21,609 nt of DNA from an uncultured Collinsella sp. (GTDB lineage Bacteria > Actinomycetota > Coriobacteriia > Coriobacteriales > Coriobacteriaceae), in assembly GCA_900548255.1 (NCBI GenBank), contig URKH01000033.1, positions 1-21,609 of the forward strand. Reading direction: 5' to 3'. The notes beneath the pieces were generated by a model that did not search any database, was not told where the DNA came from, and worked only from the letters and a program-made list of their open reading frames with translations. Position 1 is the stretch's first letter. Each line of letters starts with the position of its first letter. Shown here piece after piece: positions 1 to 7,050 of this stretch. The position numbers and the translations under genes are program-made.

Positions 1-6
1 TGTTCG

Positions 7-42
7 CAGCTCAGAGGCTTCGCCTCTGAGCTGTTTTGTTTT
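7..42 (+). terminator. Rho-independent terminator at the window edge
   Basis: A perfect 12-bp stem (7-18 with 22-33) closes a 3-nt loop and is followed by a T-rich tail (TTTTGTTTT). It would end a plus-strand gene lying to the left of the window. Confidence 0.8.
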
Positions 43-160
43 ACGCCGCCAAGACAAAAGGACGCCGCTGCAGCCAAACCGCCCAAACAGCCCCGGTGAT
101 TGCCCCGATCAGGCGCGGTTGGGTCTCGCAGCCATATATAAATAACCCCCTATAAAGTGA

Positions 161-337
161 GGTTTAATACTTTTCCCAGAAGTGAACGAGCTTATTTGGA
201 CCCCCGGAGCATCCACACTTTTTGACGTTAAAACCGCAGGATTCCAGCAGCAAAACCGCAGGAAACAAGCCCCTAAAAGTGTCGATGTTTCGGGGGTCCA
301 TTCTGACTCGTTCACTTCTCGGGAAAAGTATTAAACC
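161..337. repeat. Long palindromic repeat element, copy 1
   Basis: The outer arms 161-190 and 307-337 are reverse complements apart from one inserted base. The inner arms 198-222 and 275-299 pair over 25 bp with three mismatches, leaving a loop of about 50 bp. The whole unit can fold into one long two-part hairpin. A second copy lies at 16304-16477 with the same arm order and very similar sequence (AATACTTTTCC near the ends, CCCCCG and CATC.ACACTTTT inside). No coding frame in it looks real. It lies beyond the 3' end of the gene at 378-1481 and may be a MITE-like non-autonomous element or a structured RNA. No flanking target-site duplication is obvious. Confidence 0.85.
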
Positions 338-377
338 TGGATATATGGCCGCTAATTCTAACCCCCTGTTACCGCCC

Positions 378-1481
378 CTACCAATACTGATGCGCATCGA
401 TAACGGCTTGCCAGAGCCAAAATCGCTTCGTTTCGGCACGCGCATGGGCAAAATATCGCTGCTCTGCACTCATCGCCTTGTTAAAGATGGGGCGCTTATT
501 CCGATGCAGCTTCCGTCGGATGCGTTCGCACAGCCGAACGAGCTTGTCGTAGTCATTTGCTTGGTCGGTTGTCACAGTAAAATACGCTACTCCCTCAAGC
601 AGTTCCAACTCGTTGCGGCGCTCGGCATCCTTGTGGATCTTCTCGCGGCCGTCATGAATGGCATCGCTGTCGTAGTCGACCATCGCGGTCAGCACCTCTG
701 GCAGCAGCCCGGCCTTTACTTTATCCCTGCCCACCTCGACTTTAGCCGTAAGCGTAATGTCGGGCGTGCGCTCCAACACGCGCAGTTTGCGCTCGCGCCC
801 ATCGTTGAGTCCATCGCGAATGAAAGCCTTCTTGTTGAGTTCGGCCTTGCCCAATGCATACCCGCCGCAGCGCGCAGGCAGCGACATAAACATGCACAGC
901 CCCGACTCCCTCGGAGAGCGCGACCCCTCGATCACATACGCAAGCAGCGCCTTTGCTTTCGCGAGACCCCTTACCTTTGGGGACGCCTCGATATACGCCG
1001 CAATGCGCTCCTTGGTCGTAAGCCTGCCATCGCGCATGCCCCCATCCCTGCTTGTCACCCCACCGGGAGCAAGGTTATCCAACCGGTAGTTCGATGTCAT
1101 GGCATAGCCGGCATAGATGGCCTCGGCCGCAGAGCTGTCGTGCGCAACCTGCACAAACGCCAGCTCGGGGGAGCACACATACGCATCCAGGCCGCCCATC
1201 CAGTGGCCCAGCGAGATAAACGAGCCCGCCGGGAGCTCGTTGGTGCACAGGTGCGTCTTAACATGCTTGCTCTGCCGACGGTCGGCACGCGATGGCACCA
1301 GCAAATCCAGCGTTTGGATCCCCAGATCATAGCGATCGATAAACTCCTGCGCCTCTTGCTCCAACAGCGCACAGGCACCTGCAGTCGACACGACCTCTGG
1401 TTCCGAATCCCCAAAACGAGGGTTCGGCAGGTGCGCCAAAAGCGCCAACGCAGCGTTATGTGAAACGATAAAGTAACCCAT
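378..1481 (-). CDS. Vsr/DUF559-like endonuclease-fold protein, hypothetical
   Basis: This 367-aa protein has no signal peptide or membrane segment. Its C-terminal third contains VDYDSDAIHDG...KD.ERRNELELLEGV, which resembles the core of the DUF559/Vsr-like branch of PD-(D/E)XK nuclease folds. That layout is an acidic patch, then a basic helix with D..R...L, then a beta strand ending in a VTT-type turn. The lysine of a classical ExK is not clear, so activity is uncertain. Similar stand-alone proteins recur in Coriobacteriia genomes and are sometimes linked to AbiEi-like antitoxins; that link is recalled family knowledge, not seen here. The gene stands alone, with a palindromic repeat downstream. 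The chosen ATG has no Shine-Dalgarno sequence. Instead an extended -10 element lies 7-12 bases upstream, which suggests a leaderless mRNA. Confidence 0.75.
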   Translation of the reverse strand: MGYFIVSHNAALALLAHLPNPRFGDSEPEVVSTAGACALLEQEAQEFIDRYDLGIQTLDLLVPSRADRRQSKHVKTHLCTNELPAGSFISLGHWMGGLDAYVCSPELAFVQVAHDSSAAEAIYAGYAMTSNYRLDNLAPGGVTSRDGGMRDGRLTTKERIAAYIEASPKVRGLAKAKALLAYVIEGSRSPRESGLCMFMSLPARCGGYALGKAELNKKAFIRDGLNDGRERKLRVLERTPDITLTAKVEVGRDKVKAGLLPEVLTAMVDYDSDAIHDGREKIHKDAERRNELELLEGVAYFTVTTDQANDYDKLVRLCERIRRKLHRNKRPIFNKAMSAEQRYFAHARAETKRFWLWQAVIDAHQYW

Positions 1482-1487
1482 GGCGCG

Positions 1488-1496
1488 AAGATAGCA
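1488..1496 (-). promoter_or_regulatory. Extended -10 for a leaderless transcript
   Basis: Read on the minus strand the bases are TGC-TATCTT, an extended -10. The predicted start point, about 7 nt after it, falls on or next to the ATG at 1481. There is no ribosome-binding site in the short remaining leader and no good -35. This supports both the start codon chosen for the downstream gene and leaderless translation, which is common in Actinobacteria. Confidence 0.5.
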
Positions 1497-1741
1497 CGCG
1501 CGTCGGCGGCCGCTGGCGGTCCTGGCGAGTTTTCGGCAAACGACCAGCAGTTTTTTGCCGCAGCGCGCCCAAAGTGTTCATTCGTCGACGTCTAAATGCA
1601 AATCCGTCAAGCTTTTGGCAAGGTTGCCGCTCAACTGACCAAAAGCTGACCAAACACTTGCCCATTTGCTTGACGGCACACCCGCGCCAAAATGCTCCGC
1701 GACTTCTCGGACGGTCGAAATGCTCGTTTAGCGACCACACA

Positions 1742-1760
1742 CCCAGCGCTGGGGTATCCT
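1742..1760 (+). promoter_or_regulatory. Possible promoter/operator of the DUF5710 gene
   Basis: A perfect 12-bp palindrome, CCCAGCGCTGGG (1742-1753), directly precedes a TATCCT hexamer (1755-1760) that could be a -10. The start codon is 39 bp downstream of it. No good -35 is visible, which would fit an activator- or repressor-controlled promoter. The rest of the 317-bp gap from 1482 to 1798 shows no convincing gene. Confidence 0.3.
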
Positions 1761-1798
1761 TGGAGCACATGCACCGCAAGCCGCACAAAGGAGCCGCC

Positions 1799-2497
1799 AT
1801 GCGCACCGAGCTCGATGTTCCCTTTTCGCACAAAGACGAGGCCAAAGCCCTGGGCGCCAAGTGGGACCGGGTCAAGAAGGTCTGGTACGTGCCCGATGGC
1901 GTCAACCCCGAGCCCTTTGCCGCGTGGCTGCCCGGCGTGGATCGCTCCGACCCCAGCGCGCCCTACATCTACCTGGTGCTGGGCAAGCGCGAGTGTTGGA
2001 AGTGCCACGAGCAGACGACAGTCGCGGCCTTTGGCATTCCGTATCGGGCAGCCGAGGACTCGGGCAGCAAGGCTGCGCCCAGTGCCGCGCCCTCCATGGA
2101 CGACACGGGCCACATCGCAATCGACACCGCCCGCGCCAACGCCATAGCCATCGTCCCCGCGCTGGGCTGCGTGCCGGCCGAGATCCGCGACTACCTGCGC
2201 GAGCGCTGCGGCTACAAGCCCGTAACGTCGCGCACCACCAAGACCGTATCGCTCGCTAGCACGTGCACCGGCTGCGGCGCGCTGCAAGGCAGCCATTACC
2301 TGTTCGAGGAACCCACGTCGCCGTTTGCACTCACGGCCATCAACAAGCTGCCCGCGCTGGAGCTCGTGCGCGTGGAAGTCGCCGGCGTCTACGGCATCCC
2401 CGACAGTCAGGACAACTTTGACCAGGCGCTCTTCACCTGGGCACGCGACCACCACACCCAGTTCCACAAGACCCTGTGCGAGGGAATTTACCTGTAG
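1799..2497 (+). CDS. DUF5710-domain protein with two CxxC zinc-binding pairs
   Basis: This 232-aa soluble protein starts at an ATG with a strong AAAGGAG site 5 nt upstream. Residues 3-44 (LDVPFSHKDEAKALGAKWD...WYVPDG) are a clear DUF5710 domain, a short module that often occurs at the ends of plasmid primases and DNA-processing proteins. Two cysteine pairs, C66-x2-C69 and C156-x2-C159, could together form one zinc site. Between them is an Ala/Ser-rich, probably flexible stretch (about residues 84-105). The function is unknown. The DUF5710 domain itself is recognised with good confidence; a role in nucleic-acid binding is inference only. The gene is alone, followed by a palindrome array, and converges on the gene at 2647-2928. 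Confidence 0.85.
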   Translation: MRTELDVPFSHKDEAKALGAKWDRVKKVWYVPDGVNPEPFAAWLPGVDRSDPSAPYIYLVLGKRECWKCHEQTTVAAFGIPYRAAEDSGSKAAPSAAPSMDDTGHIAIDTARANAIAIVPALGCVPAEIRDYLRERCGYKPVTSRTTKTVSLASTCTGCGALQGSHYLFEEPTSPFALTAINKLPALELVRVEVAGVYGIPDSQDNFDQALFTWARDHHTQFHKTLCEGIYL

Positions 2498-2504
2498 GGC
2501 AAAA

Positions 2505-2564
2505 CTCGAAAATCGAGTCCAGTTATCCTCGAAAATCGAGTGCGAAAATCCTCGAAAATCGAGT
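2505..2564. repeat. Triple 14-bp palindromic iteron, 23-bp period
   Basis: CTCGAAAATCGAGT occurs three times without mismatch at 2505-2518, 2528-2541 and 2551-2564, exactly 23 bp apart. Each copy is itself an inverted repeat (CTCGA-AAA-TCGAG) and could bind a dimer. The 9-bp spacers differ in sequence. The array sits between two convergent genes, in a 149-bp gap. Confidence 0.85.
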
Positions 2565-2646
2565 ATGCGCAGGTAGTTGAGTTGTTGGTATAACGCAGAA
2601 AATGTCGAATCACCGGGTTTGCCCGACTAGATATTCAGTCTTTAAA

Positions 2647-2928
2647 CTATGATTCCGCCTCGTCATAGGTAATGGCGCATCCGCAGGCTGGGCATTGCTG
2701 AGGATAGATTGGAAGACGCAGGCCTGTTCGAACCCGCGGGTCAGTAGACTGCTTGTCGCGGGTGTCGATGAAGCTGATGTCTAGGCATGGGAGGTCTGCA
2801 CCGCAGCGGGAACAGGGCAAACAGATTTGGCTGCAACTAGCCTCGACGAGCGGAAACAAGCTCCGGTCCATTAACGCTCGCGGTAGGTTTCCGTACACGC
2901 CTCGCGCGATATCGCTTCGCCATCCCAT
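2647..2928 (-). CDS. Small zinc-ribbon protein, hypothetical
   Basis: This 93-aa protein starts at an ATG with a GGGGAG site about 4 nt upstream. It has two CxxC knuckles, CSRCG in the middle and CPACGC near the C-terminus, a pattern typical of a zinc ribbon. A further Cys-x4-Cys stretch (CSQICLPC) precedes the first knuckle. It has no membrane segment. It lies 118 bp downstream of the HNH nuclease gene on the same strand and could be co-transcribed with it, but no shared function can be shown. It could be a DNA- or RNA-binding accessory protein or a redox-sensitive regulator. Confidence 0.65.
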   Translation of the reverse strand: MGWRSDIARGVYGNLPRALMDRSLFPLVEASCSQICLPCSRCGADLPCLDISFIDTRDKQSTDPRVRTGLRLPIYPQQCPACGCAITYDEAES

Positions 2929-3046
2929 GGGCTCCCCTTTCCCGTTTTAACCGTTGAGGAGAGGATGGCAGGATCGTGCAGCTCTCGATGCGGCGCAGCG
3001 CGATTCGATCAATCGACATGATTAGACAGCGATGGGCTGCACCTAA

Positions 3047-4129
3047 CTAATACGGAGCAACGGCTTCCGCATGACAACGCGATTCCGAGAAATCGAACTC
3101 GGCACGATGCGCTTCGAGGAATCGAGCATTGGGACGAAAGCGATGTTCGTCCGGCTCACGCAGCACCGAACCCGCAAACGTCGCATAATCCGTTTGTTGC
3201 AGAAGGTACGACCCGCAAAGTTGATAGTCGCCGCGCACCAGCTCAAACGAAATCAAATGAGCATCGAACAGCGAGTGCAAGTCACGGCGCAGCAGAATAC
3301 CGTTGCTGACAACTTGCGACTTGGGACCCGAGTAGTTCTCGATATGCGCGGCCTCGAGAGCTTCATCCACATTGCAGCCCGAGACGGCACATCGACCGGT
3401 ATAAGCCTCAAAAAGCTGATTGCGAAAACGCTGCTGGCCGATTCGCTCGCGACGCAACGCATAACGGACCTTTTCATCGTCGCTCGCTGGAGTGCCGGAA
3501 AACTCCGCCGCGACCGGAGCGTCCTTCATGTAGCTCATATCAGGGAAGAAGCGCGCGTCGGGTCCACCCTTATGGACGGGGCCATGCAGTACAAACCAGC
3601 TGTTCTCCGGCTCGTAGCGCTCAACAAACGCCAAGCCCAGCACCTTGTAGCCGGCGCTCGTTGCAAAGAAAACACCAACGGGAACGCCGCACTCCATGCA
3701 GTTGATCATCTTCTGGTTGTAGTCCTGGTCGCGCCAGTTTTCGACCGAAGCACTTTGCGACGAGTACTTGAGCACCCACGTGCCGTCCTCGAGATAGAGC
3801 GGCGGAACATCAGGGTAGGAGCCACGCTTGGAATTGTGCACCGAAAGGGCGAAGGTCTTCTCACGCGGATGCTTAACGCGCCCGCGACCAGGCCAAAAGA
3901 TGCCCGAATCGCGCGACACCGGAAAGGGTTCGGAATCAATCGTCAGGCGAAAAGGATACTGGGGACTATCGGCATTGGTGCGATGCGGGAGCTTGTCCCA
4001 CAGGCCACCACGCCGCTCCTCGCGCAAGAACCACTCCCAAGCCTGGACATATTCGGACGGCACAAGGCTGCAAGCGCGGTCGAAACTCGGCCGAGCAATC
4101 AGCGGAACACTAGATGCGATGCCGTCCAT
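3047..4129 (-). CDS. HNH endonuclease (HNH_2 type), restriction-like
   Basis: This 360-aa protein carries a C-terminal HNH nuclease domain (about 235-295). It has GRCAVSGC, then A261-H262-I263 (metal-coordinating/catalytic His), N276 in SNGILLRRDLH and H285. The central part (about 105-185; PLYLEDGTWVLKY..., N-x-K-MINCMECGVPVGVFF) matches the N-terminal half of HNH_2 proteins annotated as putative restriction endonucleases. In those, a DNA-recognition, SRA-like domain is often proposed. The start is the ATG at 4129, with GGAGG 6 nt upstream; longer in-frame readings run through a neighbour's terminator. No methyltransferase is encoded nearby, which fits a modification-dependent (type IV-like) enzyme, but this is inference. 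The assignment as an HNH nuclease is firm; the substrate is not known. Confidence 0.85.
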   Translation of the reverse strand: MDGIASSVPLIARPSFDRACSLVPSEYVQAWEWFLREERRGGLWDKLPHRTNADSPQYPFRLTIDSEPFPVSRDSGIFWPGRGRVKHPREKTFALSVHNSKRGSYPDVPPLYLEDGTWVLKYSSQSASVENWRDQDYNQKMINCMECGVPVGVFFATSAGYKVLGLAFVERYEPENSWFVLHGPVHKGGPDARFFPDMSYMKDAPVAAEFSGTPASDDEKVRYALRRERIGQQRFRNQLFEAYTGRCAVSGCNVDEALEAAHIENYSGPKSQVVSNGILLRRDLHSLFDAHLISFELVRGDYQLCGSYLLQQTDYATFAGSVLREPDEHRFRPNARFLEAHRAEFDFSESRCHAEAVAPY

Positions 4130-4190
4130 AAGGAACCTCCAGGAAGAACAGTTCCCCACATTATCGCCTACGAAATGATGACGCCAAACG

Positions 4191-4223
4191 AAAAAGGGCC
4201 CACTTCCTTCGAAGTGAGCCCTT
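4191..4223 (-). terminator. Terminator of the surface-protein gene at 4252-5211
   Basis: The stem AAGGGCCCACTTC/GAAGTGAGCCCTT (4194-4223) has 13 pairs with one mismatch. Read on the minus strand it is followed by a TTTTT run. It lies 29 bp past the stop codon of the gene at 4252 and separates it from the HNH gene. Confidence 0.85.
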
Positions 4224-4251
4224 GGACATTTGCATGTTACGAACGTCGGCA

Positions 4252-5211
4252 TTACGACGTTGCGACACCGGCGAGCTTAACACTAACGTTATAGGTCGTT
4301 GGACTGTTCTCGATGGATTTACCGTTAACGCAATCCGCGTCGGTTCCTTCCATCCAAATGTAGACGTGAACGGCAACACCCCTATAGCCAACGCCCGTAG
4401 CGATCGGATTAGTACCCGTAGCAACTGAATAATCGCCGCTCGTGCCCTTAGTGGCAACCCATCCGTCCGTGCCGCCAGTATAGATGTGCCTATAGGTCGC
4501 CTGCGCGAGCGTCGGCTTACCATCAATGTTCTGGATGCTCGTCCAGCCAGCAATGGCGGTTGCGTCGTTACCCTTGCCCTTCTCATCGCTCATGGCATAC
4601 ACGACGCGCAGATCCTCTGGACCAGTACCCGACGTGCCGTTATCCGCAATCGCTTGCGTAGTAATCGCGACACGCAGAGAACCGACCATTGTCTCCGAAG
4701 CATCGCCACCCACGGCTTCAATCGTTACGGGTGCACCATCAGATGCATCGAGATAAACATCAGCCGTGCCAGTATCGGTAATGGTGTAGACGATGTAGTC
4801 GCTTTTAATGAAAGCGTTGTACTTCTTGCCAGCAACCTCATACTCGCCCGGCAAAGCCTTAGCAGTCGTTGAGAAATTGGGCGTTGAATAGTCAGTTACC
4901 AGACCCTGGTTGTTCCAGCCGTTGCAAACGTACCAGTTTTCAAGGTTGTCAGTCGACGACGGGCTGAGCGTGGCGCCCACGGTTTGGGCTTCGAGCGACT
5001 TCTGTTCGCCACCATGCTGGGCACCGTTCTTGAGCTCGTCGATTTGAAGGATGAAGCCATTCGTCGTCGCGCTAATAGTTGACGTAGTTGCGGAAACCTT
5101 TGTATTCGCAACGTACCAGGCATAGGTCGCTGCCGACAGGGCAAACGCAGAGAGGACCACGCTAACGGCGGCCGCAACAAGTTGTGTTTTAAGGCTCTTA
5201 GACGATTGCAC
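4252..5211 (-). CDS. Secreted/anchored camelysin-TasA-like surface protein
   Basis: This 319-aa protein begins with a GTG behind a strong AAAGGGGG site. Residues 8-30 form a hydrophobic signal or anchor segment ending ALSAATYAWYVANTKVSA, the kind of N-terminus found in SipW-dependent fibre proteins of the TasA/CalY group. The C-terminus contains VYIWMEGTDADC (about 283-294), a strand-and-Cys motif shared with the anchored protein encoded at 7051-8166 (VVIWLDGDDPEC). The rest is Thr/Ser/Asn/Gly-rich and probably a beta sandwich. No LPxTG sorting motif is present. It follows the related gene at 5273-6091 by 61 bp and probably shares its transcript. No dedicated signal peptidase lies in the window. 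A fibre or adhesin role is inference; a cell-envelope location is well supported. Confidence 0.75.
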   Translation of the reverse strand: MQSSKSLKTQLVAAAVSVVLSAFALSAATYAWYVANTKVSATTSTISATTNGFILQIDELKNGAQHGGEQKSLEAQTVGATLSPSSTDNLENWYVCNGWNNQGLVTDYSTPNFSTTAKALPGEYEVAGKKYNAFIKSDYIVYTITDTGTADVYLDASDGAPVTIEAVGGDASETMVGSLRVAITTQAIADNGTSGTGPEDLRVVYAMSDEKGKGNDATAIAGWTSIQNIDGKPTLAQATYRHIYTGGTDGWVATKGTSGDYSVATGTNPIATGVGYRGVAVHVYIWMEGTDADCVNGKSIENSPTTYNVSVKLAGVATS

Positions 5212-5272
5212 GTGATCCCCCTTTCAAAAACAGAATGGGCGCCCGGCGCATTAAAACGCGATGGACTAGAGA

Positions 5273-6091
5273 TTATCCGACGTTGACGGCGTTGCCATCC
5301 GTATTGACCGGAGTAGCAGTGAACGCAACAGTGACGCCACAGTTCTTCAGGTTGGCAAGGTTATCGGAGAAGACCGTAGAAGCCGAGCCGTCGTAGAAGA
5401 CATAAATGTCAACATCCACGGACTTGCCCGCACCAATCTTGGCCACAAGAGCATCCGTAACGGAAGTATCAGAACCGGTCAGATTGTTAACGATAGTGGT
5501 CGCATCGCCATAGGCGGTTAACTCGGTGCCATTGTCGGTCTCTTTGTAGACGCCCCACTGATCTCCACACTTAACGAGAACGCAAATGGCGCTCTTAAGA
5601 CCATCCGAATTCTCACCAGCATTTACCGTTACAGAAGCAACTTTAAGGTTCTGGAACGAACCAGCTTTTTCATCCGTCGTGCCGATCGTAAAAGACTGCT
5701 TCAGCGCATAGTCGGGGCGATGGTCCGCGTCGACTCCGCCAACAGCGAAACGAGAGTTTTCAAGCATATTCCACTTGGTCGCATCGGATGCATACGCAGA
5801 TTCAAACTGATAAGTTCCATCAGTAACCACATGATTCCATTGAGACGGATAGAGCTCAACCTTATCGTTGGTCCCAGCGGTCTGCGTCGCCTGGGTCGTC
5901 GTAAGCGCCTCGCCAGCCTTCGCGATCTTCAGGAACGGAGCGTTCGACTGAGCAGAAACCGACGCAGTCTTAGCTTCGACCTTGTTGTTGCTGACAAACC
6001 ATGCGAAGGTGGCGGAACCGAGGGCTACGGCTGCCACGAGGACCATGGCGATGGCAGCGCCCATCTGCTTCTTTAATGCCTTGGTATCCAT
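5273..6091 (-). CDS. Secreted/anchored surface protein, paralogue of the next gene
   Basis: This 272-aa protein starts with MDTKALKKQMGAAIAM. A hydrophobic segment (about 10-30) ends VALGSATFAWFVSNNKVEA, matching the SATFAWF-type exported proteins of Coriobacteriia and Clostridia. Near the C-terminus VDIYVFYDGSASTVFSDNL (about 227-245) resembles the strand motif of the same superfamily. The start at 6091 is preceded by AAAGGGG at good spacing. The frame stays open for a further 98 codons upstream, including a second ATG at about 6265 with AGAGGT before it. That start would bury the signal segment internally, so I prefer 6091. The protein is probably a component of an envelope fibre or S-layer-like structure; the function is not proven. 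Confidence 0.75.
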   Translation of the reverse strand: MDTKALKKQMGAAIAMVLVAAVALGSATFAWFVSNNKVEAKTASVSAQSNAPFLKIAKAGEALTTTQATQTAGTNDKVELYPSQWNHVVTDGTYQFESAYASDATKWNMLENSRFAVGGVDADHRPDYALKQSFTIGTTDEKAGSFQNLKVASVTVNAGENSDGLKSAICVLVKCGDQWGVYKETDNGTELTAYGDATTIVNNLTGSDTSVTDALVAKIGAGKSVDVDIYVFYDGSASTVFSDNLANLKNCGVTVAFTATPVNTDGNAVNVG

Positions 6092-6490
6092 ACGGACCCC
6101 TTTCTTTCCCCATTCGTCCCAGATGACCCCCGAGAAGCCCGGAAGGGGAGCCCGTGCTTTCGTGTTGGATGTTGCTTGCCCATCCTTAAAATTTGGAATT
6201 GAGGATACCACATTTCTTACGATTTCCTTATGAGTTTTCGGGGGCCTACAATCCGTCAGATTCATAGGTCTACCTCTGGTTATATGCGGTGCTACATGAA
6301 CATCGTTTACCTTATTTGATCTCTCTCCCGCGCAGTCATAAGCCCCTCTTAAGCCTTGCGACCGCAGCGCCATGCCAACGCACACATTCGCCCTCCGTCG
6401 AGCTTCGCCCTAGCCCTTCCCCACCCGCTATACTGATGTAGCACGTGTAATTTCTGCCTGCTTGTGCGGGCTATTTGCCGGGAGGACTCT
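6092..6490. promoter_or_regulatory. Divergent intergenic region between surface-protein and 170-aa genes
   Basis: This 399-bp gap separates two divergent genes. A TATACT hexamer at 6429-6434 is a good -10 candidate for the rightward gene at 6491, though its -35 is poor. For the leftward gene a TATCCT read on the minus strand around 6204-6209 is possible. The middle (about 6180-6330) is clearly more AT-rich than the genes around it, as expected of a control region. I looked for a c-di-GMP riboswitch and saw none. Confidence 0.4.
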
Positions 6491-7003
6491 ATGGCTGCCG
6501 CCAATCAACCCAAGGGAAGCGTTTCTGCCGGATCGATCAAGCCGGTGACGCGCAAAGCCGTTCGTTGCCAGCGCGAAGTCGCCTGGCTGGTCACGCAGGC
6601 GGCCGGCAAGCTCGTCGCCACCACCGACGACGTCAACGCGCCCACGCCCAGTTTTGTGCTGGCGGCGGCGTTGTCGTACACCCGTGAACAGGAGCAGGCC
6701 GCACGTGACCGTGGCGCCGTGATCGACTACAAGGCCGTCATGGGCCCCGACCTTGCGAGCTTTTGCCAGGCTGCAGGGCTGCCCGCAGCGCCCAACGCGC
6801 TTTCGGACGCGGGCTACATGTTCACGCTCTCGGGCGCGGACCTCATCCGCGACCTCTACGCCTACTGTAGCGACCTGGGCGAACGCATGGGAGACGCGGC
6901 GCAGGTCAAACCGGGCTACGCGATCAAACTCGCGCTGCGACTGTTCCTGCTGGACGCCGCCGCTGGCGACGTCACCTCTCCCAAAGACAACGCCTCTGCA
7001 TAG
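6491..7003 (+). CDS. Conserved hypothetical protein, 170 aa
   Basis: The ATG is preceded by GGAGG with a 5-nt spacer, which decides the start over an earlier in-frame GTG. The protein is soluble and mostly alpha-helical by composition. It has a basic N-terminus, one long Ala-rich helix around ARDRGAVIDYKAVMG, and an amphipathic C-terminal helix (YAIKLALRLFLLDAAAG). I do not recognise the family and see no catalytic motif. It lies alone between two leftward surface-protein genes, facing the opposite way, so it is probably not part of their operon. Confidence 0.65.
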   Translation: MAAANQPKGSVSAGSIKPVTRKAVRCQREVAWLVTQAAGKLVATTDDVNAPTPSFVLAAALSYTREQEQAARDRGAVIDYKAVMGPDLASFCQAAGLPAAPNALSDAGYMFTLSGADLIRDLYAYCSDLGERMGDAAQVKPGYAIKLALRLFLLDAAAGDVTSPKDNASA

Positions 7004-7043
7004 CAAAAGCGCCGGACCGAGAATCAATCCCGGCCCGGCGCTT
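7004..7043 (-). terminator. Terminator between convergent genes (7003 / 7051)
   Basis: The arms 7007-7019 and 7031-7043 pair over 13 bp with one mismatch around an 11-nt loop. Read leftward the stem is followed by TTTT, so it mainly serves the minus-strand gene ending at 7051. The plus-strand side (GTTCGTTCT) has a weaker T-tract and may also work for the 170-aa gene. Confidence 0.75.
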
Positions 7044-7050
7044 GTTCGTT

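Noticed and set aside
222..1463. Open frame of 413 codons on the plus strand
   Set aside because: It runs through the palindromic repeat and antisense to the Vsr/DUF559-like gene. It has no ribosome site and no recognisable motif.
2505..2564. Possible small CRISPR array
   Set aside because: The repeats are only 14 bp with 9-bp spacers, too short for CRISPR, and no cas gene is nearby.
2980..3060. Short rRNA-like piece (CCTAACTAATACGG)
   Set aside because: The resemblance is only about a dozen bases and has no flanking rRNA sequence; it is chance.
4130..4252. Earlier in-frame start for the HNH nuclease
   Set aside because: The added codons cross the terminator of the preceding gene, and GGAGG lies just before the ATG at 4129.
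6092..6330. c-di-GMP (GEMM) riboswitch before the surface-protein gene
   Set aside because: The expected conserved GNRA-loop/receptor pattern was not found, despite the nearby PilZ gene.
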